Shown here: piece by piece, positions 34,268 to 43,114 of the stretch | Layout of the letters: every line of letters begins with the position of its first letter | Numbering within the stretch: the stretch's first letter is position 1 | DNA from: Bradyrhizobiaceae bacterium | GTDB taxonomy: Bacteria > Pseudomonadota > Alphaproteobacteria > Rhizobiales > Aestuariivirgaceae | Assembly (NCBI GenBank): GCA_947475225.1 | Contig: CANJMQ010000012.1 | Coordinates: 1 to 62,858, forward strand | Direction: 5' to 3' | DNA length: 62,858 bases | Notes under the pieces: model-generated | What the model was told of the DNA's origin: nothing | Seen by the model: only the letters and a program-made list of their open reading frames with translations | The model's database searches: none | Made by a program: the position numbers and the translations under genes

Positions 34268-35545
34268 TTGAAAGTTTCCCTACACGATGCCGGACCGACC
34301 CGATCGACTGCGATTGTCTTCCGTAAGGAGACGCAGCTGGCGGGCGCCATTCTGGCTGCCGTCGTCGCACCCTTCATTGCGCGCTTTGGCATCGACCCCA
34401 GAGTTCATCTCTGGGATCAGACCAACACGTCGCTCCTTGTTCTGCTCGCGGTCCTGGGGAGCCATGCCTTCCTGAGGAGTTTCGTGCGCTACCCCTCGCA
34501 GGATCCCTTCTCGACCGTGTTGCCAGCCGTCTCGGCGAGCTTTGCGGTTGTTCTGATCATCATCACGGTCGGCCATCTTGATTATTCGCGCTCACTCCTC
34601 GCGATGGGCTACGTCATGGCATTCATCTGGTATGGCGGCATGGCCCTATACCGCGAACGAACGGCGAGGCTCCGCCTCGCCGTTGTCCCGTTCGGAACGG
34701 CACGCGACGTGACGCAGCTGGGCCCGGCGGACTGGTGGGTGCTGCAGGATGCTTCTGCCACGATATCTCCGCGTGTCCTCGATGGCATCGTTGCAGATCT
34801 CAACATAGAACTCGACGCGGATTGGGAGAATTTCATCGTCCGATGTGCAACGCAAGGCATGCCTATCTACGACAGCACGCTGACCCGTACGTTCATGACG
34901 GGCGAGGTCGATCTCGTGCACGCCGGAGACATCGGCATCGATGCACTGTATCCACGGCGCAACTATCTCTACATCAAGTCTGCAATCGATTTCTTGGTGT
35001 CGATCGCTGTACTGCCTGTCTTGCTGCCGCTGCTGGCAGTCATCTGCCTCCTCATCAAGCTGGATAGTTCGGGTCCCGCATTCTTCGTGCAGTCGCGTGT
35101 GGGCTACCGCGGCAAGCTGTTCAAATGTTACAAGCTGCGCTCGATGCGCTTGGATGCCGAGCTTACCGGACCCGGCTTCACCACCGCGCAGGATCCACGC
35201 GTGACCCGCGTTGGGCGCTTCATACGCATGTATCACCTTGACGAACTGCCACAGGTTTTCAACATCCTGAAGGGGAAGATGAGCTGGATTGGTCCCCGCC
35301 CGGAGGCCGCGAAGCTAGCCCAAGAGTACGAGCAGTGCATTCCCTACTACGCCTTCCGGCACTCGGTGAAGCCGGGGATCACCGGTTGGGCAGCCATCCG
35401 GCAGGGCAATGTCGCCGAGGTGGCGGAGGCAACCCGCAAGCTCCGCAATGATTTCTTCTACATCAAGAATGTTTCGCCATCACTCGACGCCTTCATCACG
35501 GTCAAGACGGTGTGGATTGTGCTGTCAGGCTTCGGCTCGAAGTGA
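34268..35545 (+). CDS. Polyprenyl-phosphate sugar-1-phosphate transferase (WcaJ/ExoY/PssY priming enzyme)
   Basis: 425 residues, TTG start after GGAG. N-terminal half has four or five membrane segments and a CoA-binding-like region (WcaJ type). The C-terminal catalytic domain is typical: YIKSAIDFLVSIAVLP, SSGPAFFVQSRVGYRGKLFKCYKLRSM, RVGRFIRMYHLDELPQVFNI, GKMSWIGPRPE and VKPGITGWAAIR. It transfers the first sugar phosphate (often glucose or galactose) to undecaprenyl phosphate at the inner membrane and starts the repeat unit. First gene of the EPS operon proper. Confidence 0.92.
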   Translation: MKVSLHDAGPTRSTAIVFRKETQLAGAILAAVVAPFIARFGIDPRVHLWDQTNTSLLVLLAVLGSHAFLRSFVRYPSQDPFSTVLPAVSASFAVVLIIITVGHLDYSRSLLAMGYVMAFIWYGGMALYRERTARLRLAVVPFGTARDVTQLGPADWWVLQDASATISPRVLDGIVADLNIELDADWENFIVRCATQGMPIYDSTLTRTFMTGEVDLVHAGDIGIDALYPRRNYLYIKSAIDFLVSIAVLPVLLPLLAVICLLIKLDSSGPAFFVQSRVGYRGKLFKCYKLRSMRLDAELTGPGFTTAQDPRVTRVGRFIRMYHLDELPQVFNILKGKMSWIGPRPEAAKLAQEYEQCIPYYAFRHSVKPGITGWAAIRQGNVAEVAEATRKLRNDFFYIKNVSPSLDAFITVKTVWIVLSGFGSK

Positions 35546-35553
35546 GGCAAGTT

Positions 35554-36987
35554 ATGCGGGTTGTTCCAATCATCCTCAGTGGAGGTTCGGGTGCCGGCCT
35601 CTCGCCACTCTTGTGCGCATCAAATCCGAAAAAATTCCCGCGTTTCGGCACGCCTCACTCGCTGATCCAGGAGACCGCGCTGCTCTGCCGGTCCGACGCC
35701 TTTGACCCGCGCCCTATCGTTGTTGGGGAAGACGAGCCCCGCTTCCTGCTCGCGCAGGAGCTTGCTGATATCGGCTTGGAGGCCGACATCCTGCTTGCGC
35801 CCGTCGCGCGAAACACCTGCGCCGCAATTGCCGCGGGCTGCCTTCAGGCGGTGGCCCGAGACCCCGAGGCCGTGGTCCTGGTGCTGGCCGCAGATCACTT
35901 CATCTCCGACACCGCCGCCTTCGCGCGGGCCGTTGAGGCCGGCGTTTGGGATGCCATGTTGGGCTTCCTGGTCACCTTCGGCGTCAAGCCGGATCGCCCG
36001 GCGACAGGATATGGCTACATCGAGCCAAGCGCCATTCAGTACGGCAACAGCTTCGAGGTGGCATCCTTCATCGCAAAGCCCACCGCTGAGGCGGCAGCTG
36101 ACTACGTGGCGCGTGGCTTCCTCTGGAACACCGGCAACTTGCTCTTCCAGGCCAAGACCTTCCTTGCGGAGTTGGCGAGGCTCGCGCCGGAAATTGCCAG
36201 CGCCACCTCTTCTGCCTTCGCGGACGCGCAGTCAGACCTCGGCTTCCTGAGGCTCGGGCGCCTCGCCTATTCACAGGCGCCCTCAATATCGGTCGATGAC
36301 GCGATCATGGAGCGCACCAGGTGCGCAACCGTCCTGCCGGTCGACGTCCAGTGGTCGGACGTCGGAAGCTGGGACGACGTGTCGTCCCTCTGCCAGGCGG
36401 ACGGAGACGGCCACGCCGTGGTTGGGGATGGCGTCGTGCTCGATGGGCGCGGCAACCTCATCCACTCCGAACATCAGCTCGTGGCGGTGCTGGGGCTGGA
36501 CAATATCGCGGACATTACAACCAAAGACAGCATGCCTGTCGCATCGAGGGAACGCGCTTCGGAGGTAAAGGGCCACGTTACCCAACGCGAGGCCGAGGGA
36601 CGATGGCAAACACGCGAGGCTCCGCAGATGCCACGCTCGTGGGGGAATTATGAACAGCTGGATGCTGGCCCAGGTTATCAGGTAAAGCGGCTGACTATCA
36701 ACTCGAGCGGGATTTCATCTCCACAAAAGTACCAGCACTGCTCCGGGCATTGGGTGTTGGTGAGGGGCGAGGTCGAGGTCACGATCGGCGACAGGGTCTT
36801 GCGTGTAAGCTCTGGCGAATCGTTCTATATTCGATCTGGCGAGAGCCATCGCCTCGCCAATGACGGAGGTGAGCCGGCCGTGCTCATTGAGGTCCAGACA
36901 GGGTCCGACCTGGGCGATGATGATATCATTCGACCCGAGGACGTGTACAATCGGCCAGCAACGGAAGCGCTCGACGCAGTGACATGA
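35554..36987 (+). CDS. Mannose-1-phosphate guanylyltransferase/mannose-6-phosphate isomerase-like protein with altered active-site motifs
   Basis: 477 residues, start at 35554 after GAGG. The two-domain ManC/XanB layout is intact: nucleotidyltransferase (1-280: VVPIILSGGSG, APVARNTCAAIAAG, AADHFISD, FIAKPTAEA, WNTGNLLF, VQWSDVGSW) and cupin isomerase (SWGNYEQLDAGPGYQVKRLT to VEVTIGDRVLRVSSGE and DDDIIRPEDVYNR). However GGSGTRLWP is GGSGAGLSP (Thr-Arg lost at 14-15), and the cupin motif QxHxHRxEHW is QKYQHCSGHW. Both sites therefore lack residues usually needed for activity. It might be decaying, or adapted to another sugar. Overlaps the polymerase gene by 4 bases. Confidence 0.8.
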   Translation: MRVVPIILSGGSGAGLSPLLCASNPKKFPRFGTPHSLIQETALLCRSDAFDPRPIVVGEDEPRFLLAQELADIGLEADILLAPVARNTCAAIAAGCLQAVARDPEAVVLVLAADHFISDTAAFARAVEAGVWDAMLGFLVTFGVKPDRPATGYGYIEPSAIQYGNSFEVASFIAKPTAEAAADYVARGFLWNTGNLLFQAKTFLAELARLAPEIASATSSAFADAQSDLGFLRLGRLAYSQAPSISVDDAIMERTRCATVLPVDVQWSDVGSWDDVSSLCQADGDGHAVVGDGVVLDGRGNLIHSEHQLVAVLGLDNIADITTKDSMPVASRERASEVKGHVTQREAEGRWQTREAPQMPRSWGNYEQLDAGPGYQVKRLTINSSGISSPQKYQHCSGHWVLVRGEVEVTIGDRVLRVSSGESFYIRSGESHRLANDGGEPAVLIEVQTGSDLGDDDIIRPEDVYNRPATEALDAVT

Positions 36988-38555
36988 ACACAGCCACCTG
37001 GACTGATAGCGCGCCACTTCGTGAGCGCGCGCTTGGCCTTTGGGCGTGGCCTGCGGCAGTGGCCCTCGCGCTGTTGCTTGCAATCGTTTCCGGAGGCTCG
37101 TCGCATGCCGGATCGGATGTCTTTCTGCTGTTCCGGCTGCTCTGCCTTGCGTTGCTCGCCGCCTCCCTGATCCGCCTCATCACGACGAGCATCGCCCTGA
37201 CCGAGAAGCTTGCGCTGCTGCTCATCATCGCTGCCGTGTCGCTCGTGAGCCTGCAGCTGGTGCCTCTTCCCTACGCCGTCTTCACAAGCCTCCCGGGTCG
37301 GGAGTTCGTTGCGAAGGTCTTCGAGATCGCTTCCATACCCCCGCAGCCGATGCCCCTGACGCTGAGCGCGGATGCGACCCGCGGTGCACTCCTCGCACTC
37401 ATGCCGCCGATTGCCATCTTCCTCGCCACCCTGACGACCGGCCAGCGCCAGCGCTGGCTCCTCGTGGCCACAATCCTCGTGGGGAGCATTGCCAACGTCT
37501 TCCTCGGCCTCGCCCAGCGCTTCGAGGGAGCCGGCAGCGGCCTCTACCTCTACGAGATTACCAATTATGGCTCTGCCACAGGCTTCTTCTCGAACCGCAA
37601 CAACTTCGCGATGCTGCTCTGCATTGCGATCCCTCTCACCTGGGCGGCAACCCACAAGCTGATCCGCATGCGTTCCTTGAGCCCGCCACTCGGCATTGCG
37701 GCGGGTGCCGTAATGATGCTCATCATCTTCATGGGCCTCGCCGCCTCTAACTCGCGCTCTGGCATCTTCCTCGGCATGCTGGCGCTGACGCTCTCGACGC
37801 TGATGGTGGTTGCAACACCCGCCGCCAAGGGTCGATCGTCGCGAAGCGCGAAGCGCGGAAGGCTCTCGCTTCTCGCCATCCTCGGCGGCGCCTTCATCAT
37901 TGGCCAGTTCGGCATGACCGGCATTCTCCGCATCGTCGAGAATGATCCCCTCACCGACTACCGCACCGAGATCCGCGATGTGACGCTTCGCTCGGCCGCC
38001 GACTACTTCCCGATAGGCAGTGGCTTCGGCACCTTCCAGAGCGTCTACGGCATGCACGAGACGCCGGCGACGATGATCAGCGCCTACGTGAACCACGCAC
38101 ACAATGACTGGCTCGAGCTCTGGCTCGAGGGCGGCTTGCCGGCAGCGACCCTGATGGGCTGCTTCGTTGCCCTCTTCGTCTACCAGGCCGTCCGGGTGTG
38201 GAACCCCTCAGGCCAATACGCCGAGCACGTCCTGCCGAGGGCGGCCAGTGTGGGCGCCCTCGTCCTCCTCCTCCACTCTCTCGTTGAGTTTCCGCTCCGC
38301 ATGCCTGCACTCGCATGCATCTTCGCTGCATTCATTGCCATGCTGATGGCCCCGGCGCAACGCCATCAAGCGCACCACCGCCGCAGTCGCGGACCAGAAC
38401 GCCGCGAGCAGCCCGGAGTTGATGTAGAAGAGATCCAGCACGCGCCCATCGCCGTGACACCGCCCAGGTTCCACGTCTCGCGCCAGCAAGACGAACTCCC
38501 CCCGCGGGGGGAGGCTGCCGCGCCGGCCTCGATCGAGAGGAAACGCCAGCGATGA
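36984..38555 (+). CDS. O-antigen ligase/Wzy-like EPS polymerase membrane protein
   Basis: 523 residues with about ten to twelve membrane segments. The Wzy_C signature region is present: GFFSNRNNFAMLLCIA, AASNSRSGIFLGMLALT, then GSGFGTFQSVYGMHE and YVNHAHNDWLELWLEGG. It would join repeat units in the periplasm. ATGA overlap with the preceding gene and with the phosphatase gene after it. Odd: after the last membrane segment (about residue 455) there is a hydrophilic Arg/Gln/Pro-rich tail of some 68 residues not typical of the family, and it contains an 18-base perfect palindrome. Confidence 0.87.
   Translation: MNTATWTDSAPLRERALGLWAWPAAVALALLLAIVSGGSSHAGSDVFLLFRLLCLALLAASLIRLITTSIALTEKLALLLIIAAVSLVSLQLVPLPYAVFTSLPGREFVAKVFEIASIPPQPMPLTLSADATRGALLALMPPIAIFLATLTTGQRQRWLLVATILVGSIANVFLGLAQRFEGAGSGLYLYEITNYGSATGFFSNRNNFAMLLCIAIPLTWAATHKLIRMRSLSPPLGIAAGAVMMLIIFMGLAASNSRSGIFLGMLALTLSTLMVVATPAAKGRSSRSAKRGRLSLLAILGGAFIIGQFGMTGILRIVENDPLTDYRTEIRDVTLRSAADYFPIGSGFGTFQSVYGMHETPATMISAYVNHAHNDWLELWLEGGLPAATLMGCFVALFVYQAVRVWNPSGQYAEHVLPRAASVGALVLLLHSLVEFPLRMPALACIFAAFIAMLMAPAQRHQAHHRRSRGPERREQPGVDVEEIQHAPIAVTPPRFHVSRQQDELPPRGEAAAPASIERKRQR
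38496..38513. repeat. Perfect 18-base GC palindrome inside the polymerase tail
   Basis: CTCCCCCCGCGGGGGGAG is fully self-complementary with no loop, inside the sequence for the extra C-terminal tail of the polymerase. It has no T-run. It could be a mutation hot spot or a cruciform; significance unknown. Confidence 0.6.
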
Positions 38556-39301
38556 TCGACTTGCACAGTCACGTCCTCCACGAGATCGACGACGGGGCCA
38601 CCAGCATTGAGGTAGCACTCGACATGGCGCGCTGGGCTGCCGAGGACGGCGTCGAGGTGATGGCCTGCACGCCGCACTTCCTGCCCGGCGTATACGAGCC
38701 TGACCCCGCACTGGTAGTACGCCGCGTCGCGGAGCTGAATGACCGCCTGATGGACGAGGGTATCGAACTCGCACTCGTCACGGGTTGCGAGGCCCACGTC
38801 CGCCCCGACATGGTCCGCCGCCTCGCCGCGGGCCAGATCCTGACCATCAACTTCGGCCGTCACGTCCTCATCGAGATGCCGCCCGCCACGCTTCCACCTC
38901 ACATGGACCGCTTCTTCTTCGACCTGATGAACGCCGGCTACAAGCCCATCATGGCGCACGTCGAGCGCTACCGCTGGGCCGAGCGCGCCATGCCTTTCCT
39001 CGAGAACCTCGTGCATGCCGGCGTCCTCATGCAAGTGACGGCGGGCTCCTTCTTCGGCGACTATGGCCGCTCAGCACAGGACCTCGCGAGCCGCCTCCTC
39101 GACATGGGCCACGTCCACCTCGTCGCATCAGACGCCCACGACGTGACGAAGCGGCCGCCGGGCCTCAGCAAGGCTTGGGCCTACGTGCAGTCCACACTCG
39201 GCGCCAAGGAGGCGCGGATGATTTTCAGGCAGCGCCCTGAAGTGATCCTGCTCGGCGATGAGGCAGCCGCACCCAAGACTGTCGGCGCGGAGATGTCGTG
39301 A
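38552..39301 (+). CDS. CpsB/CapC-type PHP-family tyrosine-protein phosphatase
   Basis: 249 residues. PHP metal-binding motifs: MIDLHSHVLHEIDDGA, MACTPHF, GCEAHV, IMAHVERYRW and VASDAHDVTKRPP. Such enzymes dephosphorylate the tyrosine tail of the Wzc/CpsD kinase and so tune chain length. Overlaps polymerase (ATGA) and Wza gene (GTGA), fitting a co-translated export unit. CpsB-type phosphatases are best known in Gram-positives but occur in Alphaproteobacteria. Confidence 0.92.
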   Translation: MIDLHSHVLHEIDDGATSIEVALDMARWAAEDGVEVMACTPHFLPGVYEPDPALVVRRVAELNDRLMDEGIELALVTGCEAHVRPDMVRRLAAGQILTINFGRHVLIEMPPATLPPHMDRFFFDLMNAGYKPIMAHVERYRWAERAMPFLENLVHAGVLMQVTAGSFFGDYGRSAQDLASRLLDMGHVHLVASDAHDVTKRPPGLSKAWAYVQSTLGAKEARMIFRQRPEVILLGDEAAAPKTVGAEMS

Positions 39302-40110
39302 CCGGATCCTCTGTCACAAACATTGCCCCTCTGGCCGCCAGGAGCCTCCTGGTGCTCGGCCTCGCGATTGCTGTGGCGGCCTGCTCCGGCGGGAGCCCCC
39401 CAATCTCGGATGAGGCGGGCTTCTCGGGTACGGGAGACCGCGGCAGCGCCGGAAGCTCGGCGGCTGGTACCGTGAGGCCCACGAAGCAGAGTGCCGAGGC
39501 GGTGTCGCAGCTCTTCAACAAGTACTCCGTTCCCGACCAGGGTGGTGCTGTTGCCGACTACCGAGTGGCACCCATGGACGTGCTTGAAGTCACCGTCTAC
39601 GACGCACCTAACCTCTCCCGTCCTGCCCAGGTGAGTTCATCTGGCATGATCTCGCTGCCTCTCATTGGCGACGTGCGTGCAAGCGGCAAGACAACAGACC
39701 AGTTGCAGGCCGACATCGCTGCGAGGCTCAGGAAGGACTTCATGCAGTCGCCGCAGGTCTTCGTGACGGTAAAGGAATACAACAGCCAGCGCGTGACGGT
39801 GGATGGCGCCGTGGCGAAGCCCGGCGTCTTCCCGCTCAAGGGCGAGACCACCCTGGTCGAGGTGATCGCCCAGGCTGGGGGGCTCAGCGAGATGGGCTCT
39901 CCCAGCAACGTCTACGTCCTGCGTAAGGTCGACGGCAAGAAGATGGCGGCGCGCTTCGATCTCAATGAAATCCGCAAGGGACAGAAGGACGACCCGGTCA
40001 TGCACGCCGGTGACATCGTGATGGTCGACGAGTCGGGAGGCAAGGTGATGCTGAAGGGGCTGCAGAGCGCCATGGGCTTTACCGGCCTCTTCAGTCTCCT
40101 GGCTTTGTGA
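39298..40110 (+). CDS. Outer-membrane polysaccharide export lipoprotein (Wza/ExoF-like)
   Basis: 270 residues, GTG start. Lipoprotein signal: hydrophobic stretch, then lipobox VAAC with SGG after it. The Poly_export domain is YRVAPMDVLEVTVYDAPNLS, GMISLPLIGDV, and a SLBB domain is VTVDGAVAKPGVFPLKGETT and LSEMGSPSNVYVLR. Forms the outer-membrane/periplasmic channel for the polymer. A Gly/Ser-rich spacer of about 30 residues follows the lipobox. Shorter than E. coli Wza (379). Overlaps wzc by 4 bases. Confidence 0.92.
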   Translation: MTGSSVTNIAPLAARSLLVLGLAIAVAACSGGSPPISDEAGFSGTGDRGSAGSSAAGTVRPTKQSAEAVSQLFNKYSVPDQGGAVADYRVAPMDVLEVTVYDAPNLSRPAQVSSSGMISLPLIGDVRASGKTTDQLQADIAARLRKDFMQSPQVFVTVKEYNSQRVTVDGAVAKPGVFPLKGETTLVEVIAQAGGLSEMGSPSNVYVLRKVDGKKMAARFDLNEIRKGQKDDPVMHAGDIVMVDESGGKVMLKGLQSAMGFTGLFSLLAL

Positions 40111-42434
40111 GGTCCGGCATGCGCGAGGCACCGCAAATTCCAGACAATTCCGGACGCCAGGAGGGCGGCCGTCGCGCCGTTCAGACGCTCGACACATCAC
40201 GTGATACGCGCATTGATACCTACGTCGGAGACCCTCAGGGCTATGGCCCCTACGGCGACGAGGATACAAAGACATTTGACGTCTACAAGTACCTCCGCAT
40301 CGCAACGAAGTACAAGTGGCTGATCGCTGGCATTGCTCTGGCGATCCTCAGCGTCACGGCCGTCTCCAACTTCATGACGACGCCGATCTACAAGGCGACC
40401 TCCAGCATCCAGATTGACCGCGAGGCAACGAAGATCCTCGACAAGGGGGGAGTGGAGAGCAGCGACAACGCCGGCATGGATTTCTACCAGACGCAGTATG
40501 AGTTGCTGAAGAGCCGCTCACTTGCTGAGCGCGTCGCGTCAGCACTCTCACTCGGCAACGACCCCGCCTTCAACAAGCGGCTGGCGCCCTCAATTTTATC
40601 AATTGTGATCTCAAAGGTCCGCGGCCTCATTTTCTCGGATGGAGATCCATCCGAGACTTCCACCTCTGGCGGAGGCTCGGCAGAGGACAGGAACCAGTCT
40701 GCAGTGTTCCGCCTCATGGGTGGCTTGGAGACACAGCCTGTCCGCGGATCGCGCATCGTGGCCATCAGTTTCAGCCACCCCGACCCAGCCGTCGCGCAGC
40801 GCGTCGCCAACGGCTACGCCGACGTCTTCATCACCGACAACCTCGACCGTCGCTTCGAGGCGAGCGCCTACGCCCGGAAATTCCTTGAGGAGCGCCTCGG
40901 ACAGCTCAAGATAAAACTCGAAGAGTCCGAGAAGCAGGCTGTCAAATACGCCGACGACAAGGGCATCATCACCGTCGGTGAAGGCAAGACGGTCGTTGAT
41001 GCCGACATTGCGTCCGTCAACAGCAAGCTCACGGAGGCTCGCTACGAGAAGATGCGTCTCGAGTTGGTATGGCAGCGCGTCGAGAATGCCGACGGCCTCG
41101 AGATCGCCGAAATCCGCAATAACCAGACTGTGCAGGAGAACCGCAAGCTCCGATCAGAGCTCTCCGCCCAGTACCAGCAGAAGCTCAATGTCTTCAAGCC
41201 GAGTTACCCCGAGATGGTGCAGTTGAGGAGCCAGATCAGCGAACTCGACGCTCAGCTCGCCAAGGCTGTCAAGGAGGTCAAGGCCGACATCAAGTCCTCA
41301 TATGAGGCGACACGCGTCTCGGTTGCCATGCTCGAGGCGGAGTTGCAGAAGACCAAGGATTCGCTGGTCGATCAGCGCAACCGCTCAATTCAGTACAATA
41401 TTCTCGAGCGTGAAGTTGACACCAACCGACAACTCTACGACGGCCTCTTGCAGCGCTACAAGGAAATTGGTGTTGCCGGCGGCATTGGCACGAACAACAT
41501 TTCCTTTGTCGACAAGGCCTACCTGCCGTCTTCGCCGGCTTCTCCTCGCATTGCTCGCAACCTTCTCCTGGGACTGCTGGCAGGATTGATGCTGGGCTGC
41601 GTGACGGCCTACGCCCTCGACGTCCTTGATGAGACCTTCAAGGTGCCGGAGGATATCGAGCGCGAGACGGGCCTTGCTGTCGTTGGCGTCGTGCCTCTTC
41701 CCAAGGCAGGCACCACATTCGAGGAGGCGATGAGGGACCACCGCTCCCCCATTTCCGAGGCCTACCGTTCACTGCGAACGAGCCTCCAGTTCTCGACGCC
41801 GCAGGGTCTACCATCCTCCATCCTCATCACCAGCGCCAACCCCTCAGAGGGCAAGAGCACAACGTCAGTCGGCATTGCCGACACATTCGGCAAGATGGGC
41901 ATGAAGGTGCTGCTGATCGACGCCGACCTCCGCAAGTCTTCGATCCACAAGCGCCTCGAACTCCGCAATGACCGTGGCCTCAGCAATTACCTGATCGGCG
42001 GCATGGAGGCGGCAGACACGTTGCAGGTGACACGGCACCTGAACGTCTTCGCAATCACATCGGGGCCTCTACCCCCCAATCCGGCAGAACTCCTATCTGG
42101 CACGCGCATGGCAGACCTCGTGCGTGCCGCTGGCGATGCCTACGACATCGTGATCGTCGACGGACCACCGATCATCGGCCTCGCCGACGCCCCACTGCTC
42201 GCTGGCGCGACGCAGGGCACGATCATCCTCGTCGGGGCCAACAGCACGAGGAAGCGTGCCTTCCGCGTCGCCGTCAGACGCATGCAGGTGGTTCGCGCCA
42301 ACATCATCGGGACGGTCCTCAACAAGTTCGACCGTCGCGAGGCCGGATACGGATATGGCTACGGATATGGCAACAGCGACTACGAATACTATGGCTACGG
42401 GCAGCAGAAGCAGCTGCCGTCGAAGAAAAGCTGA
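40107..42434 (+). CDS. Wzc-type polysaccharide co-polymerase/BY-kinase
   Basis: 775 residues; GTG at 40107 overlaps the wza stop, with an ATG at 40119 as alternative. Wzz domain with first membrane segment near 75-95 (WLIAGIALAILSVTAVSNF), a long periplasmic coiled-coil region (about 250-450), second membrane segment near 485-505, then the kinase: Walker A SANPSEGKSTTS, A' VLLIDADLRKSS and B YDIVIVDGPP. The C-terminus is a tyrosine cluster (GYGYGYGYGNSDYEYYGYG), the autophosphorylation tail acted on by the phosphatase two genes upstream. Controls chain length and export. Confidence 0.93.
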   Translation: MRSGMREAPQIPDNSGRQEGGRRAVQTLDTSRDTRIDTYVGDPQGYGPYGDEDTKTFDVYKYLRIATKYKWLIAGIALAILSVTAVSNFMTTPIYKATSSIQIDREATKILDKGGVESSDNAGMDFYQTQYELLKSRSLAERVASALSLGNDPAFNKRLAPSILSIVISKVRGLIFSDGDPSETSTSGGGSAEDRNQSAVFRLMGGLETQPVRGSRIVAISFSHPDPAVAQRVANGYADVFITDNLDRRFEASAYARKFLEERLGQLKIKLEESEKQAVKYADDKGIITVGEGKTVVDADIASVNSKLTEARYEKMRLELVWQRVENADGLEIAEIRNNQTVQENRKLRSELSAQYQQKLNVFKPSYPEMVQLRSQISELDAQLAKAVKEVKADIKSSYEATRVSVAMLEAELQKTKDSLVDQRNRSIQYNILEREVDTNRQLYDGLLQRYKEIGVAGGIGTNNISFVDKAYLPSSPASPRIARNLLLGLLAGLMLGCVTAYALDVLDETFKVPEDIERETGLAVVGVVPLPKAGTTFEEAMRDHRSPISEAYRSLRTSLQFSTPQGLPSSILITSANPSEGKSTTSVGIADTFGKMGMKVLLIDADLRKSSIHKRLELRNDRGLSNYLIGGMEAADTLQVTRHLNVFAITSGPLPPNPAELLSGTRMADLVRAAGDAYDIVIVDGPPIIGLADAPLLAGATQGTIILVGANSTRKRAFRVAVRRMQVVRANIIGTVLNKFDRREAGYGYGYGYGNSDYEYYGYGQQKQLPSKKS

Positions 42435-42445
42435 GGAAGGCTCAG

Positions 42446-43114
42446 ATGTCACGACGGCAGGCAATTGACATAGCAATGGAGATGAGGGGGAGGTCTGGAG
42501 CATCATCGCTCCTCTCCGTTGGTCCCCTCCCAGATGGCGTGAAGGACCTCCTGCGCATCGTCGCTGAAGGCGAGTGGCGATCACCAGCGACCGAGCACGC
42601 CTACCGGTGCCACAGCCCTGAGGACGTCCGCGCTGCGAGTGCCGCCTTCCTCGCTGCGGCGCTCTTTCACCGCAAGGCAGACCCGTACCGCGTTCTGGCG
42701 GTTACTCCCGACGCGACGGCTGAAGACTTGCGCGAGAACAAGCGCCTCCTTCTCAAGTGGCTCCACCCTGACCGTAACCCGAGCGACGGCGAGCGCTCCT
42801 ACCTTGGGAGCGTCCTCGAGGCTGCTGAGGCAATCGAGGAGGCTCGCTCGAGGCCAGGTCAACATACACGCGCCGATCCGCCTCACATCTCGTTGGCGAA
42901 GCGTTCGAAGACGTCGCGACGCTCCAAGCCTGACCCCGTGAGGCAGACGGCGCAGCTGTTCCTGGAGACCATCGGTCGTGGCGGCAAGATCCTCCTGATG
43001 ACGGCAGCCGTTGTCGTCACGTGCCTCCTCGCGTGGCGCTACGTCATGAACGAGCCAATTGGCGTCTCAATCGAGCGCTACTCGAGGCTCGCGATGGGGA
43101 TATCACCGTGGTAG
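42446..43114 (+). CDS. Membrane-anchored J-domain protein of the EPS operon
   Basis: 222 residues, AGGAAGG upstream. A degenerate J domain spans about 78-135: DPYRVLAVTPDATAEDLRENKR, LLLKWLHPDRNP with the HPD motif at 107-109, and an Ala/Glu-rich third helix. A basic segment (AKRSKTSRRSK) and one membrane segment (about 181-198, LLMTAAVVVTCLLAW) follow. J domains stimulate DnaK ATPase, so it may recruit DnaK to the envelope assembly. The N-terminal 75 residues are not recognised. Overlaps the next gene by a few bases. Confidence 0.8.
   Translation: MSRRQAIDIAMEMRGRSGASSLLSVGPLPDGVKDLLRIVAEGEWRSPATEHAYRCHSPEDVRAASAAFLAAALFHRKADPYRVLAVTPDATAEDLRENKRLLLKWLHPDRNPSDGERSYLGSVLEAAEAIEEARSRPGQHTRADPPHISLAKRSKTSRRSKPDPVRQTAQLFLETIGRGGKILLMTAAVVVTCLLAWRYVMNEPIGVSIERYSRLAMGISPW

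Noticed and set aside
38208-38774. Minus-strand frame with a hydrophobic stretch (LDLFYINSGLLAAF) opposite the polymerase tail
   Set aside because: No known family and no ribosome site, and both flanking plus-strand genes are firmly supported.
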